NCBI GenBank assembly: GCA_963705545.1
Contig: CAVPJX010000002.1
Location: forward strand, 1-64,000
Length of the DNA: 64,000 nt
Source: DATBLY01 sp963705545
Lineage (GTDB): Bacteria > Actinomycetota > UBA4738 > HRBIN12
Reading direction: 5' to 3'
Below are positions 1 to 9,183 of the stretch, one piece after another. Position numbers and translations under genes: made by a program. Each line of letters starts with the position of its first letter. Within the stretch, counting starts at the first letter, position 1. The notes beneath the pieces were generated by a model. That model was not told the origin of the DNA. It searched no databases and saw only the letters and a list, made by a program, of their open reading frames with translations.

Positions 1-108
1 TCGGCCATACGCGACCTCCATGCGGGCGAGTGCTCGTGGCGTGCCTGGCATGCCGTGGCGAGCGTTGTTCAACTTGCCTGCTGGCAGCGCCAACGCGAGG
101 ATGCGCCC

Positions 109-1440
109 GTGGAGATTCCAGACACCCGTTACGCGAAGACTGAAGACGGAACCTATCTTGCCTACCAGGTGGTGGGCGAGGGTCCGGACCTGGCCTGGCA
201 GCTCGACTTTCAGGACAACGTCGAGGACGAGTGGGAGGATCCGCTCGGTGGTGCGTGGTATCCGGCGCTGGCCAGATTCTCTCGACTGATCCTGCATGAC
301 CGGCGTGGTGTGGGTCTGTCCAGCCGGAACGTGCCGCCGCCGAACCTCGAGACCCGCGTCGCCGACCTCGAAGTCGTGCTCGACGCTGCGGGAGCTGACC
401 GGGTGGCGCTGGGGGGGTTCTTCGAATCCGGCGCCCCGAACGTCCTGTTCGCGGCCGCTCATCCGGAGCGCGTGCGATCGATCGTATGGCTGGAGCCGAT
501 GGCGCGCTGCGTCTGGGTCCCGGACTATCCCTGGGGCTACCGGCCCGACGAAATCGAGGCTGAACAACAGCTCCTCGCGCTCTGGGGCACGCCCGAATAC
601 GGTCGCGCGCTCCAGGCGCAGCAGGCGGCCCGCAACAACGTATTCCCCGATTCCGAGGTGGACTTCATAGCGAAGGCAGCGCGCCATGTCTGCACGCCTG
701 ATGTGGCCAAGGAGCTCTCGAGGATCTGGTACGACACCGACGTCAGAAGTGTGCTCCCCGCGGTTCAGGCCCTCACCCTTCTGCTCGTCCATGGCGGGAA
801 GGAAGGAACGGTCGCCGAAGCGGAGCACATCGCGTCGATGATGCCGCACGCGGAGGTCCGCAAGATGCCCGGTGCCGCCTGGGAGGTCGAGGAGATGCCA
901 GAGTGGGCGGAGGAGGTTCGAGACTTCCTCGGCGTGAAGGCGCCCACGGTGGACCTGCATCGCGTTCTGGCGGCCGTGCTGTTCACCGACATCGTGGGTT
1001 CCACGCAACGCCTCACTGAGGCGGGAGATGCAGCTTGGCGTTCGATCATCGCGCGCCATGACGAGCGTGCTCGCTTCGAGGTCTCTCGGCACGGCGGGCG
1101 GTACGTCGGCTCCACCGGAGACGGGCTCTTCGCGACGTTCGACGGCCCGGCTCGGGCGGTCACATGCGCCCAAGCGATCGCACAAGCAGTTGCCGACCTC
1201 GGGATCCAGATCCGCAGTGGCGTGCATACCGGCGAGGTCGAGCTCGACGGCGACGACGTGCGCGGTATCGCGGTACACATCGGTGCTCGGATCGCCGCGC
1301 TAGCCGGCCCATCCGACGTGTTGGTGTCCCAGACGGTGAAAGACCTCGTCGCAGGTTCAGGTCTGACGTTCGAGGACGCCGGCGAACATGAGCTGAGGGG
1401 CGTCCCCGACCGCTGGCACCTCTATCGGGTGGTGGGCTGA
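109..1440 (+). CDS. Class III nucleotidyl cyclase fused to a degenerate alpha/beta-hydrolase domain
   Basis: About 443 residues: an alpha/beta-hydrolase-like domain (first ~280) followed by a class III adenylate/guanylate cyclase domain, the architecture known from mycobacterial Rv1900c (LipJ). The cyclase part shows FTDIVGST and GDGLFATFDG, which carry the two metal-binding Asp. The hydrolase part looks inactive: the nucleophile elbow reads GGFFESG where the paralogue at 6565-7932 has GHSEGG, and the His segment GDEHY of the paralogue is GAAWE here. GTG 109 is chosen because GCGAGGA precedes it at about 9 bases and the paralogue has the same arrangement before its TRYAKT peptide; GTG 55 would add 18 residues. 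Likely a soluble cyclase whose hydrolase fold senses a ligand; that role is inference. Confidence 0.85.
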   Translation: MEIPDTRYAKTEDGTYLAYQVVGEGPDLAWQLDFQDNVEDEWEDPLGGAWYPALARFSRLILHDRRGVGLSSRNVPPPNLETRVADLEVVLDAAGADRVALGGFFESGAPNVLFAAAHPERVRSIVWLEPMARCVWVPDYPWGYRPDEIEAEQQLLALWGTPEYGRALQAQQAARNNVFPDSEVDFIAKAARHVCTPDVAKELSRIWYDTDVRSVLPAVQALTLLLVHGGKEGTVAEAEHIASMMPHAEVRKMPGAAWEVEEMPEWAEEVRDFLGVKAPTVDLHRVLAAVLFTDIVGSTQRLTEAGDAAWRSIIARHDERARFEVSRHGGRYVGSTGDGLFATFDGPARAVTCAQAIAQAVADLGIQIRSGVHTGEVELDGDDVRGIAVHIGARIAALAGPSDVLVSQTVKDLVAGSGLTFEDAGEHELRGVPDRWHLYRVVG

Positions 1441-1465
1441 TAGGACAAGGGGTGGCTGCGGAGCC

Positions 1466-2158
1466 TTAGGAGTGCCTTGACATGCTCGCCGAGCGAGCCA
1501 CGATTCCTGCCGCCAGGACCGCCGCGATCAGCGTCACCGGCGCGGCAAGTTCGAGCGAGGAGCCGATACCGAAGCCGGTCCCGACGACGGCCGTGACGAT
1601 CCCCGCGGTCCCGACAACCGCCATCCGCCACGGAGCGAAGGAGGGGCTCCGCTCGGCGGGCTCAGCACGACGACTCGCGATGAGCAAGGGGATCAGCAGG
1701 GCCGGCTTCAGCAGGTTCGCGACGTTCTGGATCGTGTTCCCCGCAGCCAGGTTGCCATCCTGAAGCGTGTCGATGACGTGAACCACGGTCGCACCGACCC
1801 CCACGATGGTGACCGCGATCACCGTCGCCTCTCGAAAGCCGTCCCTGCGCCACGCAGCGATGAGACCCAAGACCCCGAGTGCGAGATTGGCGTAACCCAT
1901 CTCCTGCTGGAAAGGACTGCCCTTCGGCCAATCGATCGACTCCGCGACGGCATCGGGCGTGAAGACGTGACCGAAGAAGCCGCTGAGCCCGCTCGCGCCC
2001 ACGCCGAGCATGAACAGATAGATCAGGTACACCTCCACTCTCCGGAGACGATCCTTCGCGCTCGTGTCGAGCCGAACGTGAAGGGCGGCGAGCAGCACCG
2101 GAAGCACGGAGAACGCGAACACCCGTACAGCAACCGGTGTCCACTCGTAGTCCCCCAT
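1466..2158 (-). CDS. DUF6790-like integral membrane protein
   Basis: A 230-residue hydrophobic protein with about six predicted membrane segments. The signature stretch near residues 63-92 (FFGHVFTPDAVAESIDW, then PFQQEMGYANL) matches what I recall of the DUF6790 family, whose function is unknown. A basic, proline-rich loop (RRAEPAERSPS) lies between the last membrane segments. It converges with the cyclase gene across a 25-base gap. I see no Shine-Dalgarno sequence before ATG 2158. Membrane location is firm; the family name is a recollection, not a search result. Confidence 0.7.
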   Translation of the reverse strand: MGDYEWTPVAVRVFAFSVLPVLLAALHVRLDTSAKDRLRRVEVYLIYLFMLGVGASGLSGFFGHVFTPDAVAESIDWPKGSPFQQEMGYANLALGVLGLIAAWRRDGFREATVIAVTIVGVGATVVHVIDTLQDGNLAAGNTIQNVANLLKPALLIPLLIASRRAEPAERSPSFAPWRMAVVGTAGIVTAVVGTGFGIGSSLELAAPVTLIAAVLAAGIVARSASMSRHS

Positions 2159-2465
2159 CAGGTGTCAACGGGGCCGGGGGATCGCTCCGCGATCGCGAAC
2201 CCCAGCCCTGAGGTTCCACCGGTCACGTGCGCGCCTTACCGTCGAGGCTCCCATCGGGCGGAGCTTATGCCAGTCGACGACTCAGGCTGAGGTTGGCGAC
2301 TTGTGGCGTTCTGAATGCTGGACGAGCTTGGCTCAGAGTGATTCCGTAGCTCCGTTCCATGGCGACGGCAGCCGGCGTCGGCGATGGCGTTGCGGGCCTT
2401 TCCCTTCCTGTCTGACCGCCCGGTGAGCCTTTGACGCGTCCCCACACGCACTGTTGGATGGGCGC
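2159..2465. other. 307-base intergenic region
   Basis: Lies between the divergently transcribed DUF6790 gene and the first mscS gene. No open frame in it has a recognisable protein. It holds a short inverted repeat GATCGC-TCC-GCGATC at 2180-2194 and, at its right end, the promoter of the mscS gene (separate entry). Confidence 0.6.
2431..2459 (+). promoter_or_regulatory. SigA-type promoter of the first mscS gene
   Basis: TTGACG (2431-2436), 17-base spacer, TTGGAT (2454-2459), then 6 bases to ATG 2466, so the transcript probably starts at or next to the start codon. The same hexamers with the same spacings occur before the vWA gene at 9184. Confidence 0.65.
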
Positions 2466-3377
2466 ATGCTCGATCGCGTCCTCATCCCGCTCGCCCAGGC
2501 GGCGAACCGCGCCCAGCGGCGCTCGTTCGCCGACTGGTGGAACGACCACGGCTGGGTGATCCTGGCGATCATCGCCGGGGCCATCGTGGTCACGATCATC
2601 GCGCGGATCCTGGTGAGGCGGTTCCGGCGCAAGCTCGAGGGCTCGGTCAGCCTGACGCAGGAGATCAACCTCCAGCGGGCCGCCACGATCACGCACGCGG
2701 TGTCGGCGACCATCATCGTCGTGATCTGGGTCGTGGCGTTCCTACTGATCCTCGACCAGTTCGACGTGTCCCTCGCGCCGTTCCTGGCAAGCGCCGGCAT
2801 CGCCGGCATCGCGCTCGGGTTCGGCGCGCAGAGCCTGGTCCGCGACAACCTCTCCGGCTTCTTCATCCTGCTCGAGAACCAGTTCGGCGTGGGCGATGTG
2901 GTCGAGGCCCAGACGACCGCCAACCCCGTCGCCGGCAAGGTCGAGAGCCTGACCCTCCGGATCACGACGCTCCGGGCGTTCGACGGGACGCTGCACATCG
3001 TGCCGAACGGCAACATCCAGCTCATCTCGAACAAGTCGCGCGGGTGGGCGCGCGCGATCGTCGACGTTCGGGTCGCCTACGGGGAGGATGTGGACAAGGT
3101 CCGCGAGGTCCTCGAGGAGATCTTCGAGGAGGTCCGACGCGACGCGCCGCTGCGCGACTGGATCCGCGAGGGTCCGAGCGTGCTGGGGATCGAGCAGATG
3201 AGCGACTACGCGCTGGTGGTGCGTGTGATCGCCGACACCCGTCCGTCGAAGCGCTTCGACGTCGAGCGCACGCTGCGGGAGCGGATCAGCCGGCGCCTGG
3301 CCGATGAGGGGGTCCGCGTGCCGCTGCCGCCGACGATGTCCGGTCAGCAGCCGACGGATCCCGGCGCCGGGCTCTGA
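2466..3377 (+). CDS. MscS-family mechanosensitive channel, copy 1
   Basis: 303 residues. A membrane segment near residues 25-45 is followed by a basic linker, a second membrane segment (~75-95), and the pore-lining helix with ASAGIAGIALGFGAQSLVRD, the Gly/Ala-rich TM3 typical of MscS. The beta domain follows (FGVGDVVE, then PNG at the end of the beta fold) and then the alpha/beta C-terminal domain. It should gate on membrane tension during osmotic downshock. ATG 2466 is used; an in-frame TTG at 2454 falls inside the promoter -10. The related second copy follows directly at 3398. Confidence 0.92.
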   Translation: MLDRVLIPLAQAANRAQRRSFADWWNDHGWVILAIIAGAIVVTIIARILVRRFRRKLEGSVSLTQEINLQRAATITHAVSATIIVVIWVVAFLLILDQFDVSLAPFLASAGIAGIALGFGAQSLVRDNLSGFFILLENQFGVGDVVEAQTTANPVAGKVESLTLRITTLRAFDGTLHIVPNGNIQLISNKSRGWARAIVDVRVAYGEDVDKVREVLEEIFEEVRRDAPLRDWIREGPSVLGIEQMSDYALVVRVIADTRPSKRFDVERTLRERISRRLADEGVRVPLPPTMSGQQPTDPGAGL

Positions 3378-3385
3378 GACCGGGG

Positions 3386-3391
3386 TATCGT
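3386..3391 (+). promoter_or_regulatory. Leaderless -10 element of mscS copy 2
   Basis: TATCGT, 6 bases before GTG 3398. With the usual 6-7 base distance from -10 to transcription start, the mRNA would begin at the GTG, which also favours GTG 3398 over ATG 3401. Confidence 0.6.
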
Positions 3392-3397
3392 CCGCGC

Positions 3398-4292
3398 GTG
3401 ATGGTCACGCCGATCCTCGCCGCCGCCGAGAACGTCGAGATGTTCTCGGGCGAGTGGTGGGTGCGCTTCGCGCTCGGCGTCGGGGTCGCGCTGGTGATCG
3501 CGGTCGTCGTCTCGTTCATCGTGCACCGGTACGTCCGGCGCTACCGGCGTCGGGCGGCCGCGGCGGCGGACGACCCCGAGGGCCGGCGACGCCGCCGCCT
3601 GGCGACGGCGATCGGCCTGACCGGCGGGCGTGATCGTCGTGATCGCGTGGTCCGTCGTGGTGTTCAGCCTGGTCTCGTTCTTCGGCGTCAGCCTGGGACC
3701 GCTGATCGCGAGCGCCGGGATCGCCGGCCTGGCGATCGGGTTCGGCGCCCAGCAGCTGGTGAGCGACACGATCAGCGGGCTCTTCCTGGTCCTCGAGGGC
3801 CAGTTCGACGTGGGAGATGCCGTCGAGCTCGACACCGACGGCGGCCGCATCGCGGGCACGGTCGAGCACCTGTCGCTGCGGGCCACGTCGGTCCGCGAGT
3901 TCGACGGGACGTTGTCGACCGTCCCGAACGGGCTGATCCAGATCACGCGCAACAAGACGCGAGGCTGGGGTCGCGCGATCGTGGACCTGCACGTGGCCCT
4001 CGACGAGGACCCCGAGAAGGTCCGCGCGGTGATCGACGACGTGTTCCGCGACCTCGCCGACGAGGAGCCGTTCGCGACGGGGCTGCGCGAGGAGGCGAAG
4101 GTCCTCGGCGTGACCCAGCTCACCGACGTCGCGCAGGTGATCCGGGTCACGGCCGAGACCGAGCCGTCGAAGCGGGTCGAGGTCGAGCGCGCGATGCGCG
4201 AGACGCTCGGCCCCAAGCTCGCGGCGGCCGGGATCCGGATGCCGTCGTCCCTGCCGGCGCCGCCTGCCACCGGGGCCGTGGCCGAGCCGTGA
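3398..4292 (+). CDS. MscS-family mechanosensitive channel, copy 2 (frameshifted)
   Basis: The protein is read in two frames. From GTG 3398 there is a membrane segment and basic linker up to residue ~77 (IGLTGG). The homologous continuation VIVVIAWSVVVFSLVSFFG starts one base later, and the rest (pore helix ASAGIAGLAIGFGAQQLVSD, QFDVGDAVE, PNG, C-terminal domain) runs to 4292. Removing one base within CCGGCGGGC (3621-3629) restores a normal ~297-residue MscS protein closely similar to copy 1. Either the sequence has a one-base insertion error or the channel is truncated. Same-strand tandem with copy 1, 20 bases apart. Confidence 0.85.
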
Positions 4293-4319
4293 GGCCGCCC
4301 GGGACCCGACCCGCGCCGG

Positions 4320-4325
4320 TACGCT
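4320..4325 (+). promoter_or_regulatory. Leaderless -10 element of the MoxR gene
   Basis: TACGCT followed by 7 bases and ATG 4333. No convincing -35 hexamer is visible 17-18 bases upstream. Confidence 0.6.
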
Positions 4326-4332
4326 CTCGACC

Positions 4333-5217
4333 ATGACCGAGCCCCGCGCGTTCGCCACCGTCGACGAGCTCCAGGAAGCCCTGCGCGGCGAGGCGTACCT
4401 CGCCGACCGCGGCCTCACCACCGCGATCCATCTCTCGCTGTCGCTGCACAAGCCGCTCCTGCTGGAGGGCGAGGCCGGCGTGGGCAAGACGGAGGTCGCG
4501 AAGGTGCTTGCGTCGCTCCTGGGACGGGACCTGATCCGGCTCCAGTGCTACGAGGGGATCGACGCCTCGCAGGCGCTCTACGAGTGGAACTACTCGCGGC
4601 AGCTGATCGCGGTGCGGGCGATGGACGCGTCCGCGGCCGAGACGCACGTCCAGGACCTCTTCGGTCCGGAGTTCCTGGTCGAGCGGCCGCTCCTGGCGTC
4701 GATCCGGGCGGGCGACCGCGCCGTGCTCTTGGTCGACGAGCTCGACCGCGCCGACGACGAGTTCGAGGCGTTCCTGCTGGAGATCCTCTCGGAGTTCGCG
4801 GTGACGATCCCGGAGGTCGGGCGCGTGGCCGCGGAGACGCCGCCGGCCGTGATCGTGACCTCGAACCGCACGCGCGAGCTGCACGACGCGCTGAAGCGCC
4901 GATGCCTGTACCACTGGATCGACCATCCGAACCTGGAGCGCGAGGTCGAGATCGTGCGGGCGCGCGCGCCGCACGTGGGCGAGTCGCTCGCGCGCGACGT
5001 GGCCACGGCCGTCTCGAGGCTGCGCGAGCTGGATCTGGCGAAGCTCCCCGGCGTCGCCGAGACGATCGACTGGGCGAACGCGCTCGCGTTCCTGGGCGCC
5101 GAGCGGCTGAACGGGACGCTCGCCGCCGACACGCTCGGCGCCGTCGTGAAGGACCACGAGGACCAGGAGCTCGTCGCCGAACGTCTCGCCGAGGTCGTCG
5201 GCGAGTCCGACGGCTGA
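4333..5217 (+). CDS. MoxR-type AAA+ ATPase (CoxD-like)
   Basis: 294 residues. Walker A GEAGVGKTE (~45-53), Walker B LLVDELDRAD (~134-143), sensor-1 region TSNRTRELHDALKRRC. The spacing and the DALKRRC box are those of the MoxR/CoxD/YehL ATPases, which act as chaperones with a von Willebrand A partner to insert cofactors, for example in molybdenum CO dehydrogenase. The likely partner is the vWA gene at 9184, about 4 kb downstream; in most genomes the two are adjacent. No coxSML genes are in the window, so the client is unknown. Confidence 0.88.
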   Translation: MTEPRAFATVDELQEALRGEAYLADRGLTTAIHLSLSLHKPLLLEGEAGVGKTEVAKVLASLLGRDLIRLQCYEGIDASQALYEWNYSRQLIAVRAMDASAAETHVQDLFGPEFLVERPLLASIRAGDRAVLLVDELDRADDEFEAFLLEILSEFAVTIPEVGRVAAETPPAVIVTSNRTRELHDALKRRCLYHWIDHPNLEREVEIVRARAPHVGESLARDVATAVSRLRELDLAKLPGVAETIDWANALAFLGAERLNGTLAADTLGAVVKDHEDQELVAERLAEVVGESDG

Positions 5218-5249
5218 CGGCTCCGCCGGACGTTGCCGCGTTGCCGGCC

Positions 5250-5279
5250 TTGCGTCGTCGTTCGCCCGCCGAGTAGGGT
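5250..5279 (+). promoter_or_regulatory. Promoter of the serine-hydrolase pseudogene
   Basis: TTGCGT (5250-5255), 18-base spacer, TAGGGT (5274-5279). This implies a leader of about 70 bases before ATG 5357, which has GGAG 7 bases upstream. The same TAGGGT with an 18-base spacer occurs at 51550. Confidence 0.5.
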
Positions 5280-5356
5280 CGCCGCACGGCAGGTCGCCGC
5301 CCGATCGTGGGCCCATCCATCCGCGGTCGATGCATACGGAGCGTCTGGAGCCCGCG

Positions 5357-6549
5357 ATGTCCCGATCCGAACGGTCCTCTTCCCTTCCACCGTTGGCAAG
5401 AGCTAGCAAGCGGCGGGGCGCACGCAGGGTTGCCGTCGTCGTGCTCGCGGCTATCGACCGCGCTGTCGACCGCGACGCTCGCACCGGCGCACCCGCGGAT
5501 GGGTCCCATGCCGGCCGTGCAACGCGGTCTGGACCGGATCGTGGCGGCCGGCGCCCCGGGAGCCGTCGCGCTGGTCCGCATCGGTGACCGCACGGTCCGG
5601 CTGTCCAGCGGCAGCGGCAACCTGGATCCCGTCACCCCGATCGGGGTGACCGATCGATACCGGATCGGTGGGCTGACGAAGACGTACACGGCGACGGTCG
5701 TGCTCCAGCTCGTCGGTGAGGGGACGGTCTCGCTCGACGACTCGCTCGAGCGGTGGGTCCCCGGCGCGATCTCGAACGGCGCCGACATCACGATCCGCCA
5801 GCTCCTGAACCACACGAGCGGGATCTTCGACTACGCGCAGGATCCGGCGGTCCTCGCCCCGTACCTCGAGGGAGACCTCACCCTCGATCTTCGATCCGAG
5901 CGAGGGCGTGCGCATCGCGGACGAGCACGGGCCGCTGTTCGAACCCGGCTCGGATCTCGCCTACTCGAACACGAACTACGTCCTCCTCGCGATGATCGTG
6001 GAGGCGGCGACCGGGAACGCGTTCGACGCCGAGCTGAACGACCGGATCTTCGAGCCCCTCGGGCTCGCCCACACCTCGTACCCAGACTCCTCCGAGATCG
6101 AGGACCCATACATCCACGGGTACCTCCCCGGACCGCCGCCGCCGCCCGACGTCACGCCGCTCAGCCCCACGCTCCTCGGCGCGGCCGGGGCGATCATCTC
6201 GACCGCCGACGATGTGGCACGGTTCTATCGCGCCCTCCTCCAGGGGGAGCTGTTGGAGCCGGAGCAGCTCCGCGAGATGCGGACGATCGATCCGGTGGCG
6301 ACGGGCGGGGTGCCGGACTCGGGGTTCCCCGGCGGCGGCTGGGGTCTGGGTCTGCTCCGGCAGCGGTTCCCCTGCGGCCTGCGCGCATGGGGTCACGACT
6401 CGGAGATCCCCGGCTACACGACGGCCGCCTGGAGCAGCCGTGACGGGAGCCGGCAGGTCGTCGTGGTCGTGAACACCTTCTTCGATCCCGACGCCGCCGC
6501 CGCCCGGGGCCTGCGATCGGTCCTGGCCGCCGCGCTCTGCCGCGGCTGA
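5357..6549 (+). pseudogene. Beta-lactamase/D-Ala-D-Ala carboxypeptidase-family serine hydrolase, decayed
   Basis: Reading needs three frames. ATG 5357 opens a good signal peptide (basic RASKRRGARR, then hydrophobic VAVVVLA) whose continuation ALSTATLAPAHP is one base later (junction near 5446-5451). The catalytic domain then runs to ~5885, where another +1 shift (5880-5892) is needed to reach FDPSEGVRIADEHG and the end at 6549. The YSN box is intact (YSNTNY). The S-x-x-K nucleophile box reads GGLTK, so the active-site serine is glycine. Two frame disruptions plus loss of the nucleophile argue for a genuine pseudogene of a secreted class C beta-lactamase-fold enzyme rather than sequencing error alone. 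Confidence 0.8.
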
Positions 6550-6564
6550 GGCCCGCGTCGCTCG

Positions 6565-7932
6565 CTAGGCGACCAGCCGGAACAACCGCCAGTTGCCGGG
6601 CACGCCTTTGAGGGCGTGCTCGCCCGTGTCTTCGAACCGCAAGCCGGAGCCGGACACGAGGCCCTCGACCGTGTACGAGACGAGCACCTCCGACGGCGCC
6701 GCGACCGACGCGATCCGCGCGCCGACGTTGACGGCGATCCCGCCGACCTTCCCGGCGATCGTCTCGACCTCGCCGGTGTGGACGCCCGCTCGTACCTCGA
6801 TCCCCAGGTCCGGCACCGCGGCGGCGATCGCCTGCGCGCACCGGACGCCGCGCGCGGGCCCGTCGAAGGTGGCGAAGAAGCCGTCGCCGGCCGTGTCCAC
6901 CTCCGTGCCGCGGAACCGCCCGAGCAGCGCCCGCACGATCCCGTGATGGCGCTCGACCAGGTCGCGCCACCCCTTGTCTCCGAGCTCGACGACCTTGGCG
7001 GTCGACCCGACGATGTCGGTGAACATCACGGTCGAGAGCACCCGGTCCAGGTCGGCCTCCTGACCGCGGACCTCCGCCACGAAGCGCTCGATCTCACTCA
7101 AGAGGGCGTCCTGATCCCCCAGGAAGATGTAGTGCTCGTCCCCGGGGAACGAAACGAACCGGGCGCCGCGGATCTGGTCGGCGATCCACCTCGTCTCACC
7201 CGGAACGAAGTCTGGGTCGTCGTCGCGGGCCATCACCAGGGTGGGTACGTGGATCGCCGGGAGGGCAGCTCGGACGTCGATCGAGCGGTTCATCGCGGAG
7301 AACGCCGCGACCGCTCCGGGGCTCGCGGCGTTCCGCATGTAGTCGGCGAGCCACGCGACGGTCGGTTCGTCGTCGACGAGCTTCGGCGCGAACGACTCCG
7401 CCATGTACTCCTTGGCGAGTTCCTTCGTGCCCCACAGTCGTTCCCGTCGCTCGAAGAACGCCGTCGACTCGGCGTCGTCGGCCCCGCCGGGCACGCTGAA
7501 CGGGTAGTCCGGCGCGTTGTTCCAGCACGCCGTGGTGCCGAACAACACGAGGGCGACGGTTCGCTCCGGGTGGCTGGCGGCGAACAGGGTCGCCATCGGG
7601 CCGCCTTCGGAGTGCCCGAGCACCACCACGCGCTCCGAGCCGACGGCATCCATCACGGCGCGTGCGTCGTCGATCCGGACCTCGAGCGACGGGAGCCGGT
7701 CCTCAGGCACGCGGTCGGAGAGCCCGACGCCCCGCTTGTCGAAGACCATCACCCGCGAGAACGACGACAGGCGCTCGAGGAAGCGCGCGACCCGAGGCTG
7801 GTCCCACATCCGCTCGATGTGCGTGACCCAGCCCAGGACGAAGAGGAGGTCGACCGGGCCGTCGCCGAACACCTGGTACGCCACGTGAACGCCGTCGGCC
7901 GTCTTGGCGTACCGCGTCTCCGGCGTGTTCAC
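6565..7932 (-). CDS. Alpha/beta-hydrolase / class III nucleotidyl cyclase fusion (Rv1900c-like)
   Basis: 455 residues from GTG 7932. The N-terminal alpha/beta hydrolase has an intact nucleophile elbow GHSEGG and a plausible His in GDEHY; Asp candidates lie in the ARDDDPDF stretch. The C-terminal cyclase has FTDIVGST, GDGFFATFDGPARG, HTGEVE and NVGARI (the Asn/Arg pair). Paralogue of 109-1440, where the hydrolase residues are lost. GCGAGGA upstream supports GTG 7932; ATG 7962 would add ten residues. It converges with the serine-hydrolase pseudogene 15 bases away. Probably cytosolic; the cyclic nucleotide made is unknown. Confidence 0.88.
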   Translation of the reverse strand: MNTPETRYAKTADGVHVAYQVFGDGPVDLLFVLGWVTHIERMWDQPRVARFLERLSSFSRVMVFDKRGVGLSDRVPEDRLPSLEVRIDDARAVMDAVGSERVVVLGHSEGGPMATLFAASHPERTVALVLFGTTACWNNAPDYPFSVPGGADDAESTAFFERRERLWGTKELAKEYMAESFAPKLVDDEPTVAWLADYMRNAASPGAVAAFSAMNRSIDVRAALPAIHVPTLVMARDDDPDFVPGETRWIADQIRGARFVSFPGDEHYIFLGDQDALLSEIERFVAEVRGQEADLDRVLSTVMFTDIVGSTAKVVELGDKGWRDLVERHHGIVRALLGRFRGTEVDTAGDGFFATFDGPARGVRCAQAIAAAVPDLGIEVRAGVHTGEVETIAGKVGGIAVNVGARIASVAAPSEVLVSYTVEGLVSGSGLRFEDTGEHALKGVPGNWRLFRLVA

Positions 7933-7991
7933 GCGTGCATCCTCGCGAGCGCCGAGGAGCATGGCAACCCGTGCGATCGGGCGTCGGGGCG

Positions 7992-9017
7992 TCAGGCCAC
8001 GGGCACGACCGCGGTCTCGCCCTGGACCAGTGCCGAGACGACCATGAACGGGCCGTCGTCGTTCACGGCGACCGCCATCGGGATCGTCAGGTCCGTCGCC
8101 GCCTCGGTGCACGTCCACGACGTCGCGTCGCAGGTGTTGACCGTGCCGCCCAGCACCTCGTCTTGGAAGATCTCAACCGCGGCCCAGCTCGCCTCGTCGA
8201 TCTCGGTGACGTAGGCGGTCCCGTCGGGCCCGAACGTCAGGTCGACGATCGACGTGAACCCGTCGGCGACGACGGTGCACGGCGAGTCCGTGGCGTCCGC
8301 GTCGCAGTGCACGTGCCGCGCGTCGGGCTCGATCCGCCAGATGCGGGAGCGGCCGGTCGGCGCGGGGAACCCCTTCAGCTCGGTGATGTAGTAGGCGCCG
8401 TCCGGACCGATCGCGACGCTCGTCGCGACCCCCTGCGCCGGGAGCTCGTCCGGCAGGTCGCAGATGTCGGCCGGCCCGCTCGGGCACCCCGCGAGCAACT
8501 TGATGTGGTCGGTCGGCACGACCTCGTCCGGCAGCGTCGCGATCCAGTCGAGCCCGCCGCGCCGGTTCGCGATCAGCACGGCGTTCGCGCCCGCGTCCGC
8601 GATCAGCGCGCGCTTGGTCCCGAGCGCGGTCACGTCGAAGGGGTTCGAGTCGACCTCTCCCTCGTCCGGGTTCACGATCCGCTCGAACTTGCCGAGGCCG
8701 GCCAGGAAGTGGGCACGGCCGTGCGCGACCGTGAAGAGCTTCCGACCGGCGATCGCCCACATGCGACCGGGCCGAACGGGAGCGATGTCCGTGACGCGCG
8801 GCAGCTCGACCACCAGCTCTCCGACCCCGGCCTGGAAGCGAACGATCCCGGCGCCGCTGTCTGCGGCGAACAGGACGTCCCCCGGTCCGGCGGCCAGCCC
8901 GAAGACCGGTCCGGCGAACTCGTACGCCGCGCCCGCGCTCGCGGCCGGGGCGAACAGCGCGGTCGCCGCGGCGACCGTCAGCACGATGGTCACGGCTCGA
9001 CTCGATCGATGCATCAT
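7992..9017 (-). CDS. Secreted ScyD/ScyE-like beta-propeller protein
   Basis: 341 residues. A signal peptide (MMHRSSRAVTIVLTVAAATALFAP...ASA) is followed by NHL-like propeller blades, with ADAGANAVL near residue 140 and TSVAIGPDGAYYITELKGFP near residue 210, the recurrent signature of ScyD/ScyE family proteins. Four Cys in the C-terminal half (CDADATDSPC and CDATSWTC) could form disulfides. ATG 9017 has GGGGGAG at about 6 bases. The family is named after the scytonemin cluster, but most actinobacterial members have no known role; I assign only an extracellular propeller. Confidence 0.8.
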   Translation of the reverse strand: MMHRSSRAVTIVLTVAAATALFAPAASAGAAYEFAGPVFGLAAGPGDVLFAADSGAGIVRFQAGVGELVVELPRVTDIAPVRPGRMWAIAGRKLFTVAHGRAHFLAGLGKFERIVNPDEGEVDSNPFDVTALGTKRALIADAGANAVLIANRRGGLDWIATLPDEVVPTDHIKLLAGCPSGPADICDLPDELPAQGVATSVAIGPDGAYYITELKGFPAPTGRSRIWRIEPDARHVHCDADATDSPCTVVADGFTSIVDLTFGPDGTAYVTEIDEASWAAVEIFQDEVLGGTVNTCDATSWTCTEAATDLTIPMAVAVNDDGPFMVVSALVQGETAVVPVA

Positions 9018-9050
9018 CCGGATCTCCCCCTGTGGCTCCTGTGTGGCCGC

Positions 9051-9080
9051 TGTGTATCAGCATCGCTATCGGTCGGTCAA
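9051..9080 (-). promoter_or_regulatory. Promoter of the ScyD/E-like gene
   Basis: On the minus strand TTGACC (9080-9075), 18-base spacer, TACACA (9056-9051), giving a leader of roughly 27 bases that contains the GGGGGAG ribosome-binding site. Confidence 0.5.
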
Positions 9081-9148
9081 TCCGGTGCGACCTCGCCGGC
9101 CCGGCGGTCGCGCACGCGGGTCCTTCACGAAGGTGCGGCCGACGAGCG

Positions 9149-9177
9149 TTGACGCGGAGGGCCCCCGGCCGTTGGAT
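9149..9177 (+). promoter_or_regulatory. SigA-type promoter of the vWA gene
   Basis: TTGACG (9149-9154), 17-base spacer, TTGGAT (9172-9177), 6 bases to ATG 9184. Identical in hexamers and spacing to the promoter at 2431-2459. Confidence 0.65.
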
Positions 9178-9183
9178 GACACC

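Noticed and set aside
2236..2451. Small minus-strand open frame in the 2159-2465 spacer
   Set aside because: No recognisable motif, no ribosome-binding site, and it overlaps the mscS promoter region.
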